7,849 bases of DNA from Deltaproteobacteria bacterium (GTDB lineage: Bacteria; Desulfobacterota_B; Binatia; Bin18). Within the stretch, counting starts at the first letter, position 1. Each line of letters starts with the position of its first letter. The translations under genes were made by a program, and so were the position numbers. Where the stretch lies: contig JAAXHF010000414.1 of assembly GCA_012271025.1 (NCBI GenBank), positions 1 to 7,849 on the forward strand, read 5' to 3'. Below the pieces are notes generated by a model. It did not search any database and was not told the DNA's origin. It saw nothing but the letters and a program-made list of their open reading frames with translations. Below, piece by piece: positions 1 through 6,188 of the stretch.

Positions 1-464
1 GTCCCCTCAAACTGGAAGAAGTAGGACACCTTGGGGTCAAACACCGTGCCCGAAAAGGCCAGACGGGCCAGGGCCACGTCGAAATTGTTGCGGCTGCGGC
101 CCTGTTCCGGGGCCAGAAACGTGTAGCGGCTCTGGACGAAGCCGTTCACGTTGAGCGAATAGCTGTTGTCTTTGCTGCGGACGTAAAAGCCGCCGTCGTA
201 CACATCGCCGGCCTCCAGGCCGTCGCGGCGCAGCGCCTCGGGTTGGCTATAGCCGTACTCGATCTCTTTTTCGCTTCGCGTCTGCTCTTTGCCCTCGAGC
301 TCAAGCAGCCGTTGTTCCATCAACTCCATGACCCGACGCTGCTCGGCCAGCTGCTGGCGCAACTCGCCGATTTCGTCGGCCGCTACCCGGCCTGGGGTCC
401 CGCTCAGTGCGCCACAGGCGCAACAGACTCCGACAATCAGAGTCTTCCATGTGTGTGTTTGCAT
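1..464 (-). CDS. Outer-membrane porin, phosphate-selective porin O/P-like (5' part only)
   Basis: An open frame starts at the ATG whose complement is 462-464 and runs without a stop to the left edge (154 codons seen; the C-terminal part is outside). A purine-rich GGGAAAGGGAG lies just upstream of the ATG. Residues 1-29 look like a signal peptide: basic start MQTHTWK, a hydrophobic stretch with CCACG, and a likely cleavage after RVAA. Residues about 31-62 (DEIGELRQQLAEQRR onward) are charged and heptad-like, as in the short periplasmic coiled coil preceding the barrel of many porins. Then comes GGFYVRSKDNSYSLNVNGFV with alternating hydrophobic strands, followed by ARLAFSGTVFDPKVSYFFQF. This pattern resembles the start of Porin_O_P barrels. 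It probably lets small anions or other solutes through the outer membrane. The substrate cannot be read from this fragment. It is transcribed away from the urease genes, so any link to nitrogen uptake is only positional. Confidence 0.75.
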   Translation of the reverse strand, partial: MQTHTWKTLIVGVCCACGALSGTPGRVAADEIGELRQQLAEQRRVMELMEQRLLELEGKEQTRSEKEIEYGYSQPEALRRDGLEAGDVYDGGFYVRSKDNSYSLNVNGFVQSRYTFLAPEQGRSRNNFDVALARLAFSGTVFDPKVSYFFQFEG

Positions 465-534
465 AACTCCCTTTCCCTTTCAGTCGTGACACGAAGCGCT
501 TCAGGCCAGTCGAATGGAGCAAAAAGCGGGCCAT

Positions 535-551
535 CCCCGGACAGGCCGGGG
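535..551. repeat. Small GC hairpin in the porin leader
   Basis: CCCCGG and CCGGGG form a 6-bp perfect stem with a 5-nt loop, about 70 bp upstream of the porin ATG. Read on the minus strand it is followed nine bases later by a run of five T. It might fold in the porin mRNA leader if the promoter lies further upstream, but it is too far from the T run to be called a terminator. Confidence 0.35.
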
Positions 552-631
552 CGACGATGAGCGCGCAGATGTTGACGATAAGACGCTACATGGCGAAAAT
601 ACGTGCAGTGAGTAGGGTTACGGGACCGGGC

Positions 632-682
632 GGGCAGCCGGCTCCCGGCCCGGCGGGCGGGTCGGCGACGGGCCGGCTGCCC
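632..682. repeat. Inverted repeat, 11-bp arms (GGGCAGCCGGC)
   Basis: GGGCAGCCGGC at 632-642 is exactly complementary to GCCGGCTGCCC at 672-682. The 29-nt GC-rich loop can itself fold partly. No T run follows on either strand and no gene ends beside it, so a terminator role is not supported. It may be a degraded repeat or a structured leader element. Confidence 0.5.
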
Positions 683-796
683 AGGCTTTGGGCATGACCA
701 TGCTTACTTTGTGGGCATCTGTTCTCCTGGGCCAGGGAAAAGCCCTCCCCCACCGGCCATAGAGCTGGCAAGCTTCTTGCGCATTTCAGCAGCGCG

Positions 797-809
797 ACCC
801 ATCAAGAGA
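797..809. repeat. 13-bp direct repeat, copy 1 (ACCCATCAAGAGA)
   Basis: This is identical to 1010-1022, where the same bases run into the ureB ribosome binding site. The nested palindromic element lies between the two copies. In this first copy the repeat is followed by CGTATGATG, so it too sits just before ATG codons, but no gene starts there. Confidence 0.55.
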
Positions 810-858
810 CGTATGATGCATATTATGCCGATTACTCTCTTCAGGCCGTCCGTTCGCG

Positions 859-969
859 CCCTCACCCGGCCCTACGGGCCACCCTCTCCCTCCAGGGGAG
901 AGGGTTCCGTAGGGGCACGGCATGCCGTGCCCCTACTCGCCCCGTGAGGGAGAGGGGTTGGGGTGAGGG
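859..969. repeat. Nested inverted-repeat element with 28-bp palindromic core
   Basis: Several complementary arms are nested around one centre. CCCTCACCC (859-867) pairs with GGGTGAGGG (961-969). CCCTCTCCCTC (882-892) pairs with GAGGGAGAGGG (946-956). At the centre, 909-936 is a perfect 28-bp palindrome whose left half is GTAGGGGCACGGCA. Two local hairpins compete with the long-range pairs: GGCCC/GGGCC (868-880) and the 9-bp CCCTCTCCC/GGGAGAGGG (882-904). It contains no open frame and no transposase. It looks like a REP-like or MITE-like repeat, perhaps a composite in which the 28-bp palindrome was inserted into a CCCTCACCC...CCCTCTCCC type repeat. It ends 60 bp before the ureB start and would be in the leader if transcription starts upstream. 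Confidence 0.8.
909..936. repeat. Perfect 28-bp palindrome, copy 1
   Basis: The left half GTAGGGGCACGGCA is followed by its exact reverse complement, so the axis lies between 922 and 923. It is related to the palindrome at 5115-5142: outer GGGGC/GCCCC and central GCATGC are shared, while three inner base pairs differ in a compensatory way. Confidence 0.85.
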
Positions 970-1009
970 GTCTCCGGGCAGCCTATCGGTGGACGCTGTA
1001 ATTTGCATC

Positions 1010-1022
1010 ACCCATCAAGAGA
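1010..1022. repeat. 13-bp direct repeat, copy 2, at the ureB ribosome binding site
   Basis: ACCCATCAAGAGA here is identical to 797-809. Its last four bases form the first part of the GAGAGG (1019-1024) that serves as the ureB Shine-Dalgarno sequence, five bases before the ATG at 1030. Confidence 0.55.
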
Positions 1023-1029
1023 GGAAAAC

Positions 1030-1425
1030 ATGGCATCCCAGACACCTATCCCCGGCGAGATTCTGCCGGCCGCAGGCACGCTCAGCCTCAACGCCGACCG
1101 GCCGAGCCACTCCCTGAGCGTGCTGAATACCGGCGACCGGCCCATTCAGGTTGGCTCGCACTACCATTTTTTTGAGGTCAATCGGGCGCTGCGCTTCGAC
1201 CGCACGGCTGCCTTTGGCCTGCATCTGGACATTCCGGCCGGCACTGCGGTGCGCTTCGAGCCCGGAGAAGAGAAACGGGTCAGCCTCGTGCCGTTCGGTG
1301 GCCAGCGTATCGTGCTGGGTCTGAACAGCCTGACCGAGGGCAGGACAACGGACGCCGAGGTGCGCCGGCAGGCGCTCCAGACCGCCCGGGAACGCGGCTT
1401 TGTGGAGCCCGAGGAGACGCCATGA
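1030..1425 (+). CDS. ureB: Urease subunit beta
   Basis: UreB is one of three structural subunits of bacterial urease (urea amidohydrolase, EC 3.5.1.5). It packs against the nickel-bearing alpha subunit UreC and carries no metal itself. The 131-residue product has the whole family core: PGEI at 8-11, [19 protein letters not shown] at 33-51, LRFDR at 54-58 and [11 protein letters not shown] at 69-79. The tail ends in ARERGF, common in longer UreB proteins, so it is complete and not fused to UreA. An upstream in-frame start at 1003 exists, but the ATG at 1030 is chosen because GAGAGG precedes it by five bases and the protein then starts just before PGE. The stop overlaps the ureG start (ATGA). 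The oddity is its position: normally ureA precedes and ureC follows, and neither is here. Confidence 0.96.
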   Translation: MASQTPIPGEILPAAGTLSLNADRPSHSLSVLNTGDRPIQVGSHYHFFEVNRALRFDRTAAFGLHLDIPAGTAVRFEPGEEKRVSLVPFGGQRIVLGLNSLTEGRTTDAEVRRQALQTARERGFVEPEETP

Positions 1426-2036
1426 TGCACGCCGAGGTGCCACGTCTGGGCATTGGCGGGCCGGTCGGCTCGGGCAAGACGGCGCTGATCGAGCGGCTCG
1501 TGCCCCGGCTGCAAGACAGCGGCAAACGGGTCGCGGTGGTGACCAACGATATCCTGACCGAAGAAGACGCCCGGCGTTTGCGCAGCCGGGGTTTTCTGGC
1601 CCCGGAACGGATCGTCGGGGTAGAGACCGGGGCCTGCCCGCATACGGTGATTCGGGAAGATCCGACCATGAACCTGGAGGCCGTCCACCAGTTGGAAGTC
1701 CGCTTTCCCGACCTCGACCTCATCCTGCTGGAGAGCGGCGGGGATAATCTGGCCTCGACCTATTCGCCGGAGCTGGCCGACGCGTTCATTTTTGTGATTG
1801 ATGTGGCCGGCGGCGACGATATTCCCCGCAAGCAGGGCCCGGGCGTCACCCGCTCCGACCTGCTGGTCATCAATAAAGTCGATCTGGCCCCCTACGTTGG
1901 CGCCAGCCTTGAGGTCATGGCCGAGGACGCCCGGCGCGTGCGCGGCCAGCGCCCGGTCGTGTTCACCAACTGTAAAACCGGCCAGGGCATCGGCGAGGTG
2001 GAGGCGTGGATACAGCGCGAGCTGCTGTTCGGCTAG
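1422..2036 (+). CDS. ureG: Urease accessory GTPase UreG
   Basis: UreG is the cytoplasmic SIMIBI-class GTPase that carries nickel and drives urease activation by GTP hydrolysis, in complex with UreF and UreD. The 204-residue product is full length and shows every family motif: P-loop GGPVGSGKT (12-20), VTNDI (40-44), ETGACPHT (68-75) with the Cys72-Pro-His74 nickel-binding motif, ESGGDN (104-109), the IPRKQGPG region (134-141) and the guanine-specificity motif NKVD (151-154). The ETGAC form has Ala where ETGGC is common, a minor change. The start codon is in the ATGATG at 1422-1427, overlapping the ureB stop, so translation is probably coupled; the ATG at 1425 is an equally possible start. The gene end overlaps the predicted ureD start by 31 nt. 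Confidence 0.97.
   Translation: MMHAEVPRLGIGGPVGSGKTALIERLVPRLQDSGKRVAVVTNDILTEEDARRLRSRGFLAPERIVGVETGACPHTVIREDPTMNLEAVHQLEVRFPDLDLILLESGGDNLASTYSPELADAFIFVIDVAGGDDIPRKQGPGVTRSDLLVINKVDLAPYVGASLEVMAEDARRVRGQRPVVFTNCKTGQGIGEVEAWIQRELLFG
1995..2004 (+). promoter_or_regulatory. Ribosome binding site supporting the ureD GTG start
   Basis: GAGGTGGAGG lies inside the 3' end of ureG, just before the GTG at 2006. The GAGG at 1995-1998 has a seven-base gap to that codon. It favours the long form of UreD over the internal GTG at 2165. Confidence 0.5.
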
Positions 2037-2995
2037 CCGGCGCGGACCAGGCCGGCGCGCCCGCTGCGTGCCACACGGCGTCTGACGCCTGGCCGGCCGT
2101 CTTCCGCGCCTATGCGGCCGAGCCGCTCGCCCAGCGCCCGGCCGGCTCGACCGGCAAGCGGGGGGTGTGTCGGCTGGCCTTTGCCGTCCGCTCGGACACG
2201 ACCCGGCTGGGCCACGCCTTTGTCTCGCACCCGTTTCACTGCACCCGGCCGTGGTACCTTGATCCGGCCGTGCCGGACATGGCCGTGGTCTACGTCCAAA
2301 CCCCGGCCGGCGGGCTGATTCAGGGCGACCGCGCCGAGCTGCGGTTTGACCTGGATGCCAACGCCCAGGTCCATGTCACCACCCAGGCGGCCGAGAAGAT
2401 CCACACCATGACGGCCAACTGCGCCCTCCAGCGCGTCGGCTTCAGCCTCGGCCCCGGCGCCTACGCCGAATACTGCCCCGAGCCGCTGATCCTGTTTCCC
2501 GGGGCGCGTTTCGGCCAGGCGCTGCGCATCGAGCTGGCGGCCGGGGCGAGCTTTCTGGGAACCGAACTCGTCCTGTCCCGAGCGGCGGCCGACGGCGCGA
2601 CCTTTGAGGCGTTCAGCACCAGCCTGACCGTCGTGGACGCCGACCGGCGCGTCCTCATCCGAGACCACGGCCTGGCCCTGCCCGGCCAACTCCCCCTCGA
2701 CGGACCGGGCGTCCTCGGCGGCTACCATGTCTGGGGTCAGGCATTCCTGGTCGGTCCCGACATTCAGGCCGACTGGGCCCGCGAACTCCAGGCCGACCTG
2801 CCGACAAGAGGAAACGTGTCGTCCTCTCCTCTTGCTGAAACGGTCTGGGGGGTCAGCCTGTTGCCGCACGAACGCGGTATCAGCGTCAAAGTCGTCGGCT
2901 CGGAGGTGCACGCCGTCCGACGCCTGCTGTTCAGCGCCTGGCACTGGCTGCGGCTGCGTCATCGGGGCGTGCCGGCGCCCCATTTTCCAAAATAG
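2006..2995 (+). CDS. ureD: Urease accessory protein UreD (UreH)
   Basis: UreD is the scaffold that binds urease apoprotein and recruits UreF and UreG; nickel is thought to pass through it to the active site. Family signatures are clear: [12 protein letters not shown] (75-86), [10 protein letters not shown] (99-108), [10 protein letters not shown] (124-133), then [13 protein letters not shown] and the C-terminal [17 protein letters not shown]. The GTG at 2006 gives 329 residues, overlaps ureG by 31 nt and has a ribosome binding site. The family core begins only at about residue 53, so roughly 50 residues form an N-terminal extension of weak resemblance, rich in Ala and Pro. Starting at the in-frame GTG at 2165 would give 276 residues, closer to the usual length, but its upstream bases make a poor binding site. 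The identity is firm and the start less so. It ends 14 nt before ureE. Confidence 0.93.
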   Translation: MDTARAAVRLAGADQAGAPAACHTASDAWPAVFRAYAAEPLAQRPAGSTGKRGVCRLAFAVRSDTTRLGHAFVSHPFHCTRPWYLDPAVPDMAVVYVQTPAGGLIQGDRAELRFDLDANAQVHVTTQAAEKIHTMTANCALQRVGFSLGPGAYAEYCPEPLILFPGARFGQALRIELAAGASFLGTELVLSRAAADGATFEAFSTSLTVVDADRRVLIRDHGLALPGQLPLDGPGVLGGYHVWGQAFLVGPDIQADWARELQADLPTRGNVSSSPLAETVWGVSLLPHERGISVKVVGSEVHAVRRLLFSAWHWLRLRHRGVPAPHFPK

Positions 2996-3009
2996 TTTGA
3001 GAGACAACC

Positions 3010-3558
3010 ATGCTGCGGATACACAAACGGCTGGGCAATATGCAGGCCGACCCCGCAATCGCCGAGCAGGTCGAACGCTGGAGACAAGCCGCCCGCCTGG
3101 AGGAAGTCAGCCTTGACGAGCGCGACGCCCACAAGAGCCGTCTCCGTGTTCAGACCGCCAGCGGGCGCGCCCTGGGTCTGATCCTGCCGCGCGGCACGAG
3201 CCTGAGCGAGGGCGACGTGTTTGCCCTGGCCGACCAGGACGGGGGGGTGCTGATCCACATCAGCCTCCAGGAAGTCATGGTCCTCACCCCGTCGCCCGAG
3301 ACCGACCCGGCCGAACGGCTCAGACGCGCGGTGCGGCTGGGACACGTGCTGGGCAATCAGCACTGGCCGGTGGCCTTTGTCGGAGAGCACATCCTGGTGC
3401 CCGTGTCGCTGGACCGGGCGGTGATGGAGACGGTGTTGCGGACGCACCGGATGACGGACGTCTTTCGCATTCGCTACGAACGCCGCGCCTGGCCGCGCGA
3501 CCGGCACGACGCCTCGCCACGCCACAGCCACGAGAGTTCAGATGAACATGGACGATAG
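3010..3558 (+). CDS. ureE: Urease accessory nickel metallochaperone UreE
   Basis: UreE is a cytoplasmic homodimer that binds nickel and passes it to UreG. The 182-residue product has the two usual domains: an N-terminal peptide-binding-like domain (about 1-93, with LGLILPRGTSLSEGDVF at 55-71) and a metal-binding domain (about 94-160). The motif LGHVLGNQHWPV (110-121) includes GN-Q-H118, whose His matches the dimer-interface nickel ligand of characterised UreE proteins (His96 in Klebsiella). VLRTH (142-146) supplies another family-typical His. The tail after residue 160 holds five His among Asp, Glu, Ser and Arg, a modest His-rich tail that may store or buffer nickel, though shorter than the poly-His tail of Klebsiella UreE. 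The ATG at 3010 is preceded by GAGAG. Its 3' end overlaps ureF by 17 nt. Confidence 0.95.
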   Translation: MLRIHKRLGNMQADPAIAEQVERWRQAARLEEVSLDERDAHKSRLRVQTASGRALGLILPRGTSLSEGDVFALADQDGGVLIHISLQEVMVLTPSPETDPAERLRRAVRLGHVLGNQHWPVAFVGEHILVPVSLDRAVMETVLRTHRMTDVFRIRYERRAWPRDRHDASPRHSHESSDEHGR

Positions 3559-4228
3559 CGCGCTGCTGGCCGCCCTGCAGCTGGCCGACTCGTTTTTTCC
3601 GTCCGGCATGGTCAACCTGTCGCACGGGCTTGAGACCTTTCTGAGCCTGGCGCCGGACACCGACGTGCGGCATCTGCTCGAAGATTATCTTCGCTACAAA
3701 GTCGCCCCGCTCGAACTGCTGGCCTATCTGCACGCCTACCGGGCGGCCGAAGCGGCCGACCTCGAACGGCTGCACGAGGTGGACCGCGCGCTGACCGCCT
3801 CGCTCCTGCCCCAGGAGCTGCGCCAGGCCTCGGCTCGCTCGGGCCGGGCCATGCTGGACAGCCTGCGTCCCTCGGAAAACGACGCTCTCTTCCGGGCCTT
3901 TGTCGGCGGGATTGACCGGCGCCGCAGCCAGGGCAACGGCCCAGTGTGTCTGGCCGTGGTGTGTGTCGGCTGGCAGGTGCCGCAACGGGCCGGCGGGATC
4001 GTGCTGCTGCACGGCTTCATGGTCAGCTTTGTGAGCGCCGCCCTGCGGCTGGGCAGTCTCGGCCATCGCCAGGCCCAGGCCATCCTGCGCGACCTCCGCC
4101 CCCAGCTGTCGTCCCTGGTCGATATGGTCTGGCAGCGCGAGCTGGACGAGCTGGGCGGCTTTGCCCCGCTGGCCGACATCCGGGCCATGCAGCACGCCTC
4201 TCTGCCGGTGCGGCTGTTCAGCAGCTGA
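3542..4228 (+). CDS. ureF: Urease accessory protein UreF
   Basis: UreF bridges UreD and UreG in the activation complex and acts on UreG GTPase fidelity; it is an all-helical cytoplasmic protein. The 228-residue product carries LQLADSFFPSG (12-22), SHGLE (27-31), SARSGRAML (97-105), the SAALRLGSLGH helix and the C-terminal ADIRAMQHASLPVRLF, all matching the family. Length is normal. Starts at 3542 and 3548 (ATG AAC ATG) are both possible. The first is called because GAGAG precedes it by seven bases, inside the end of ureE, implying translational coupling. It is the last gene of the urease unit. The next gene is on the opposite strand, so no ureC lies downstream either. Confidence 0.95.
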   Translation: MNMDDSALLAALQLADSFFPSGMVNLSHGLETFLSLAPDTDVRHLLEDYLRYKVAPLELLAYLHAYRAAEAADLERLHEVDRALTASLLPQELRQASARSGRAMLDSLRPSENDALFRAFVGGIDRRRSQGNGPVCLAVVCVGWQVPQRAGGIVLLHGFMVSFVSAALRLGSLGHRQAQAILRDLRPQLSSLVDMVWQRELDELGGFAPLADIRAMQHASLPVRLFSS

Positions 4229-4301
4229 GCGCCACACCCTGGCAGACCTGGAACCGGTCCGACGCTGGCGACCTCTGGTGGTCCGAGAGGGGCTGAGCCG
4301 G
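4229..4301. other. Convergent gap between ureF and the ABC ATPase gene
   Basis: Two operons meet tail to tail across 73 bp. A terminator is expected here, but I see only a weak 5-bp CCTCT/AGAGG hairpin (4272-4290) with a nine-base loop and no T run. Termination may depend on Rho or lie inside the opposing gene. Confidence 0.6.
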
Positions 4302-5099
4302 CTAGGTGGCCTGCATCAGGAAATGCAACACCTCGTTGCGCAGCTGGGTGTACTCCGGCAGATCGATGATCGTCTCCCGTCGCCGCGGCCGAGGAATCCT
4401 GACGTCCAGACATTCGGCCAGACGGGCGGCGGGACCGGTGCTCATCAAGGCAACGCGATCCGAGAGCAGAATCGCCTCATCCACGTCATGGGTCACCATG
4501 AAGACCGTGGTGCCGGTTGCCTCCCACATCTTCATCAGCTCTTGTTGAATGACACCCCGAGTGAGGGCGTCGATCTGGGCAAACGGCTCATCCAGCAGCA
4601 GGACTTTGGGTTGGACGGCAAACGCCCGCGCCAGCCCGACACGTTGGCGCATTCCGCCGGACAAAAAGGCGGGCTTCTTGTCGGCCGCATCGAGCAGACT
4701 CATCATGCTGAGATATTTTTGGGTGTGGCTATCGACCTGCCCGCTGTCCCACTCCGGATGAGCCGCTTTGACCGCAATGCGGACATTGTCAAACGCGGAC
4801 AGCCAGGGCATCAGGGCAAAGCTCTGGAACACGACCATCCGGTCCAGGCCCGGCTCGACAACTTCCCTGCCGTCCAGGACCATGCCGCCTGCGGAAGCCG
4901 TCTCAAAACCGGCCAGGATATTGAGCAGCGTACTCTTGCCACACCCCGAGTGACCAACCAGGGTGAGAAATTCTCCCTCTTCAATATGGAGCGAGACATT
5001 CTCAAAGACACAGAAGGTGTCCGCATTGTGGCCGTTGCCGGTCGCGCCCTCGCGCAGCGGAAAATGCTTGGTGACGTGGTCGATTTCAAGAAAGGACAT
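4302..5099 (-). CDS. NrtD/CynD-like ABC transporter ATPase
   Basis: This is the cytoplasmic ATPase of an importer in the nitrate/cyanate/bicarbonate/taurine group. In 265 residues it shows Walker A GHSGCGKST (49-57), Q-loop Gln92 in VFQSFALMPW, signature LSGGMRQR (146-153), Walker B VLLLDEP ending in Asp170-Glu171, D-loop around 174-178 and switch His204 (VTHD). The end, with STGPAARLAECLDV and RPRRRETIIDLPEY then LRNEVLHFL, is typical of NrtD-type ATPases. The ATG complementary to 5097-5099 is chosen because GGAGGGAGG stands five bases before it. A start 30 nt further upstream would need codons made by the palindromic repeat. It is the last gene of the operon, separated from the permease by 89 nt. 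With cynS in the same unit, cyanate is the likely substrate; nitrate, nitrite or bicarbonate cannot be excluded from sequence. Confidence 0.93.
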   Translation of the reverse strand: MSFLEIDHVTKHFPLREGATGNGHNADTFCVFENVSLHIEEGEFLTLVGHSGCGKSTLLNILAGFETASAGGMVLDGREVVEPGLDRMVVFQSFALMPWLSAFDNVRIAVKAAHPEWDSGQVDSHTQKYLSMMSLLDAADKKPAFLSGGMRQRVGLARAFAVQPKVLLLDEPFAQIDALTRGVIQQELMKMWEATGTTVFMVTHDVDEAILLSDRVALMSTGPAARLAECLDVRIPRPRRRETIIDLPEYTQLRNEVLHFLMQAT

Positions 5100-5104
5100 C
5101 CTGA

Positions 5105-5113
5105 CCTCCCTCC
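5105..5113 (-). promoter_or_regulatory. Ribosome binding site of the ABC ATPase gene
   Basis: On the minus strand this reads GGAGGGAGG, five bases before the ATG at 5099. It is strong and decides the start of the ATPase. It lies directly beside the palindrome at 5115-5142, which could affect its accessibility in mRNA. Confidence 0.7.
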
Positions 5114-5114
5114 A

Positions 5115-5142
5115 GCAGGGGCGACGCATGCGTCGCCCCTAC
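5115..5142. repeat. Palindromic repeat, copy 2, between permease and ATPase genes
   Basis: The left half is GCAGGGGCGACGCA. Positions 5117-5140 form a perfect 24-bp palindrome with its axis between 5128 and 5129. The two outermost positions match copy 1 except for one base (C for T at 5116), which breaks a pair. The 28-bp frame and the outer GGGGC/GCCCC blocks match 909-936. In the operon transcript it would form a strong hairpin between two cistrons, where REP elements often stabilise upstream mRNA or lower downstream expression. Confidence 0.8.
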
Positions 5143-5188
5143 CATTCGGGCTACCGTGTTGGAATGCTCCAGGGAATTGGCAAATGCT

Positions 5189-6184
5189 CTAGTCCGTATA
5201 TGTCACCAGCCGGGCAAGCCGATTGAAGCCGGAATCAAGCACGATCCCCACCACGCCGACAATAAGAATGGCAAACATCACGCCGGAAATGTCGAGGTTG
5301 TTCCACTCGATCCAGGTCAAATAGCCCATGCCGAGTTCACCCAGCAGCATCTCGGCAGGCACCACAGCCACCAGAGCACTGCCAAAAGAGATGCGCAGAC
5401 CCGCGATAATGGTCGGTGCCGCCGCGGGCAGGATGACCATGACGAGGCGGCGGAGCCAGGACAGTTGCAGTAATCGGGCGACCTGGATGTATTCTTTGCG
5501 GATCGAACTCACCCCAAATGCCGTGTTGGCAATGGTCGGCCACAGCGAAGCCATAAAGACCACAAGAATGGCGGTCCAGGTCGGGTCTTGCACGCTGTAC
5601 AATAAGAGCGGCATCCAGGCCAGAGGAGAAATCGGTTTCAAGATTTGAATAAAGGGGTTCAGGGCCTGGTACAGCGGCCGTGACAGACCAATCAGAATCC
5701 CGATACACACGGCGATCAGCGAGGCCGACACAAACCCGGCCGCAAAACGCGTCACCGTGTAGACGACCAGATGACCGACCCCATGATCGTTGGTGCCCTT
5801 CTTGTGGAACGGCTCTGACAGCTCTTCAGCCGTTTTCCTGGCCAGGACGAAGGGGCCCGGGATGCCCTGGATTTTGTCGGGATTATAGATGTAGCTGCCC
5901 TGCTCGGTTCGGATAATATCCCCGTTGAACTCCATGGTCATCAACTGATCTTGTGTCAGACCGGTTGGGTCAAACGCGGGCTGAAGGGTCGCCACATGCC
6001 AAACCGCCAGAAAAAAGGCCAGCAGCGCCACAGACAGGAGCCAGGGCTGGCCTTGAAGAGACATTTTTTGTCTTGGCGGCCGCGCACGCGCATCGGCACC
6101 CTGCCTTTCGCCTGCCTCACCCTCCGCCTGCCGCATGAGCAGGGCGGTTGTGGTGTCTCGCAGGGTCACAACACGTGTGTTCAT
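5189..6184 (-). CDS. NrtB/CynB-like ABC transporter permease
   Basis: This is an inner-membrane permease of the binding-protein-dependent (BPD) transporter family. The 331-residue product has a charged cytoplasmic N-terminus (1-46), a first membrane helix (about 47-66), a long periplasmic stretch (about 67-135) and then about five further helices. The cytoplasmic EAA-type coupling loop is at about 229-262 (IRKEYIQVARLLQLS then LPAAAPTIIAGLRISFG), followed by PAEMLLGELGMGYLTWIEWNN, very like NrtB. Residues 72-104 (from DPTGLTQDQLM to YIYNPDK) are inserted before the usual short P-x-P step, here GIPGP, and are not standard in NrtB as I know it. The ATG at 6184 is chosen: it follows the cynS stop by four bases and uses a binding site formed around that stop. 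A GTG at 6220 would overlap the conserved end of cynS. Confidence 0.92.
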   Translation of the reverse strand: MNTRVVTLRDTTTALLMRQAEGEAGERQGADARARPPRQKMSLQGQPWLLSVALLAFFLAVWHVATLQPAFDPTGLTQDQLMTMEFNGDIIRTEQGSYIYNPDKIQGIPGPFVLARKTAEELSEPFHKKGTNDHGVGHLVVYTVTRFAAGFVSASLIAVCIGILIGLSRPLYQALNPFIQILKPISPLAWMPLLLYSVQDPTWTAILVVFMASLWPTIANTAFGVSSIRKEYIQVARLLQLSWLRRLVMVILPAAAPTIIAGLRISFGSALVAVVPAEMLLGELGMGYLTWIEWNNLDISGVMFAILIVGVVGIVLDSGFNRLARLVTYTD

Positions 6185-6188
6185 AACC

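Larger units (their letters stand above)
465..1029. other. Divergent intergenic region between porin and ureB
   Basis: This 565-bp stretch separates the divergent porin and ureB starts and must hold the promoters for both. I see no gene in it: the short open frames on either strand lack family resemblance, good ribosome binding sites and codon structure. It holds a small hairpin at 535-551, a larger hairpin at 632-682, a 13-bp direct repeat (797-809 and 1010-1022) and the nested palindromic element at 859-969. An AT-rich patch around 812-826 (ATGATGCATATTATG) contains TATTAT, which could be a -10 box for the urease operon. I find no matching -35 at the right distance, so no promoter is called. 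Confidence 0.7.

Noticed and set aside
535..551. Hairpin as an intrinsic terminator or attenuator for the porin leader
   Set aside because: The nearest T run on the minus strand is nine bases from the stem and no gene ends here.
812..826. TATTAT as a -10 promoter element for the urease operon
   Set aside because: There is no recognisable -35 box at 16-18 bp spacing, and the sigma factor preferences of the host are unknown.
711..947. Short plus-strand open frame upstream of ureB, considered as a ureA remnant
   Set aside because: Its translation shows none of the UreA motifs, its second half is encoded by the palindromic repeat, and no decent ribosome binding site precedes it.
2033..3058. Minus-strand open frame of 341 codons opposite ureD
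   Set aside because: It is antisense to a clear UreD with family motifs, runs across the ureD-ureE junction, and has a low-complexity product.
3320..4237. Minus-strand open frame of 305 codons opposite ureE and ureF
   Set aside because: It covers two well-identified plus-strand genes, and its product (Gln-, Ala- and Arg-rich) is typical of a shadow frame.
5100..5129. Longer ATPase start 30 nt upstream
   Set aside because: The extra residues (MRRPCWREVR) come from the palindromic repeat flank and would translate through the strong binding site at 5105-5113.
4161..5192. Plus-strand open frame of 343 codons opposite the ABC ATPase gene
   Set aside because: It is antisense to a gene with all ABC ATPase motifs in order, and its translation resembles no family. 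The length comes from high GC and few stop codons.
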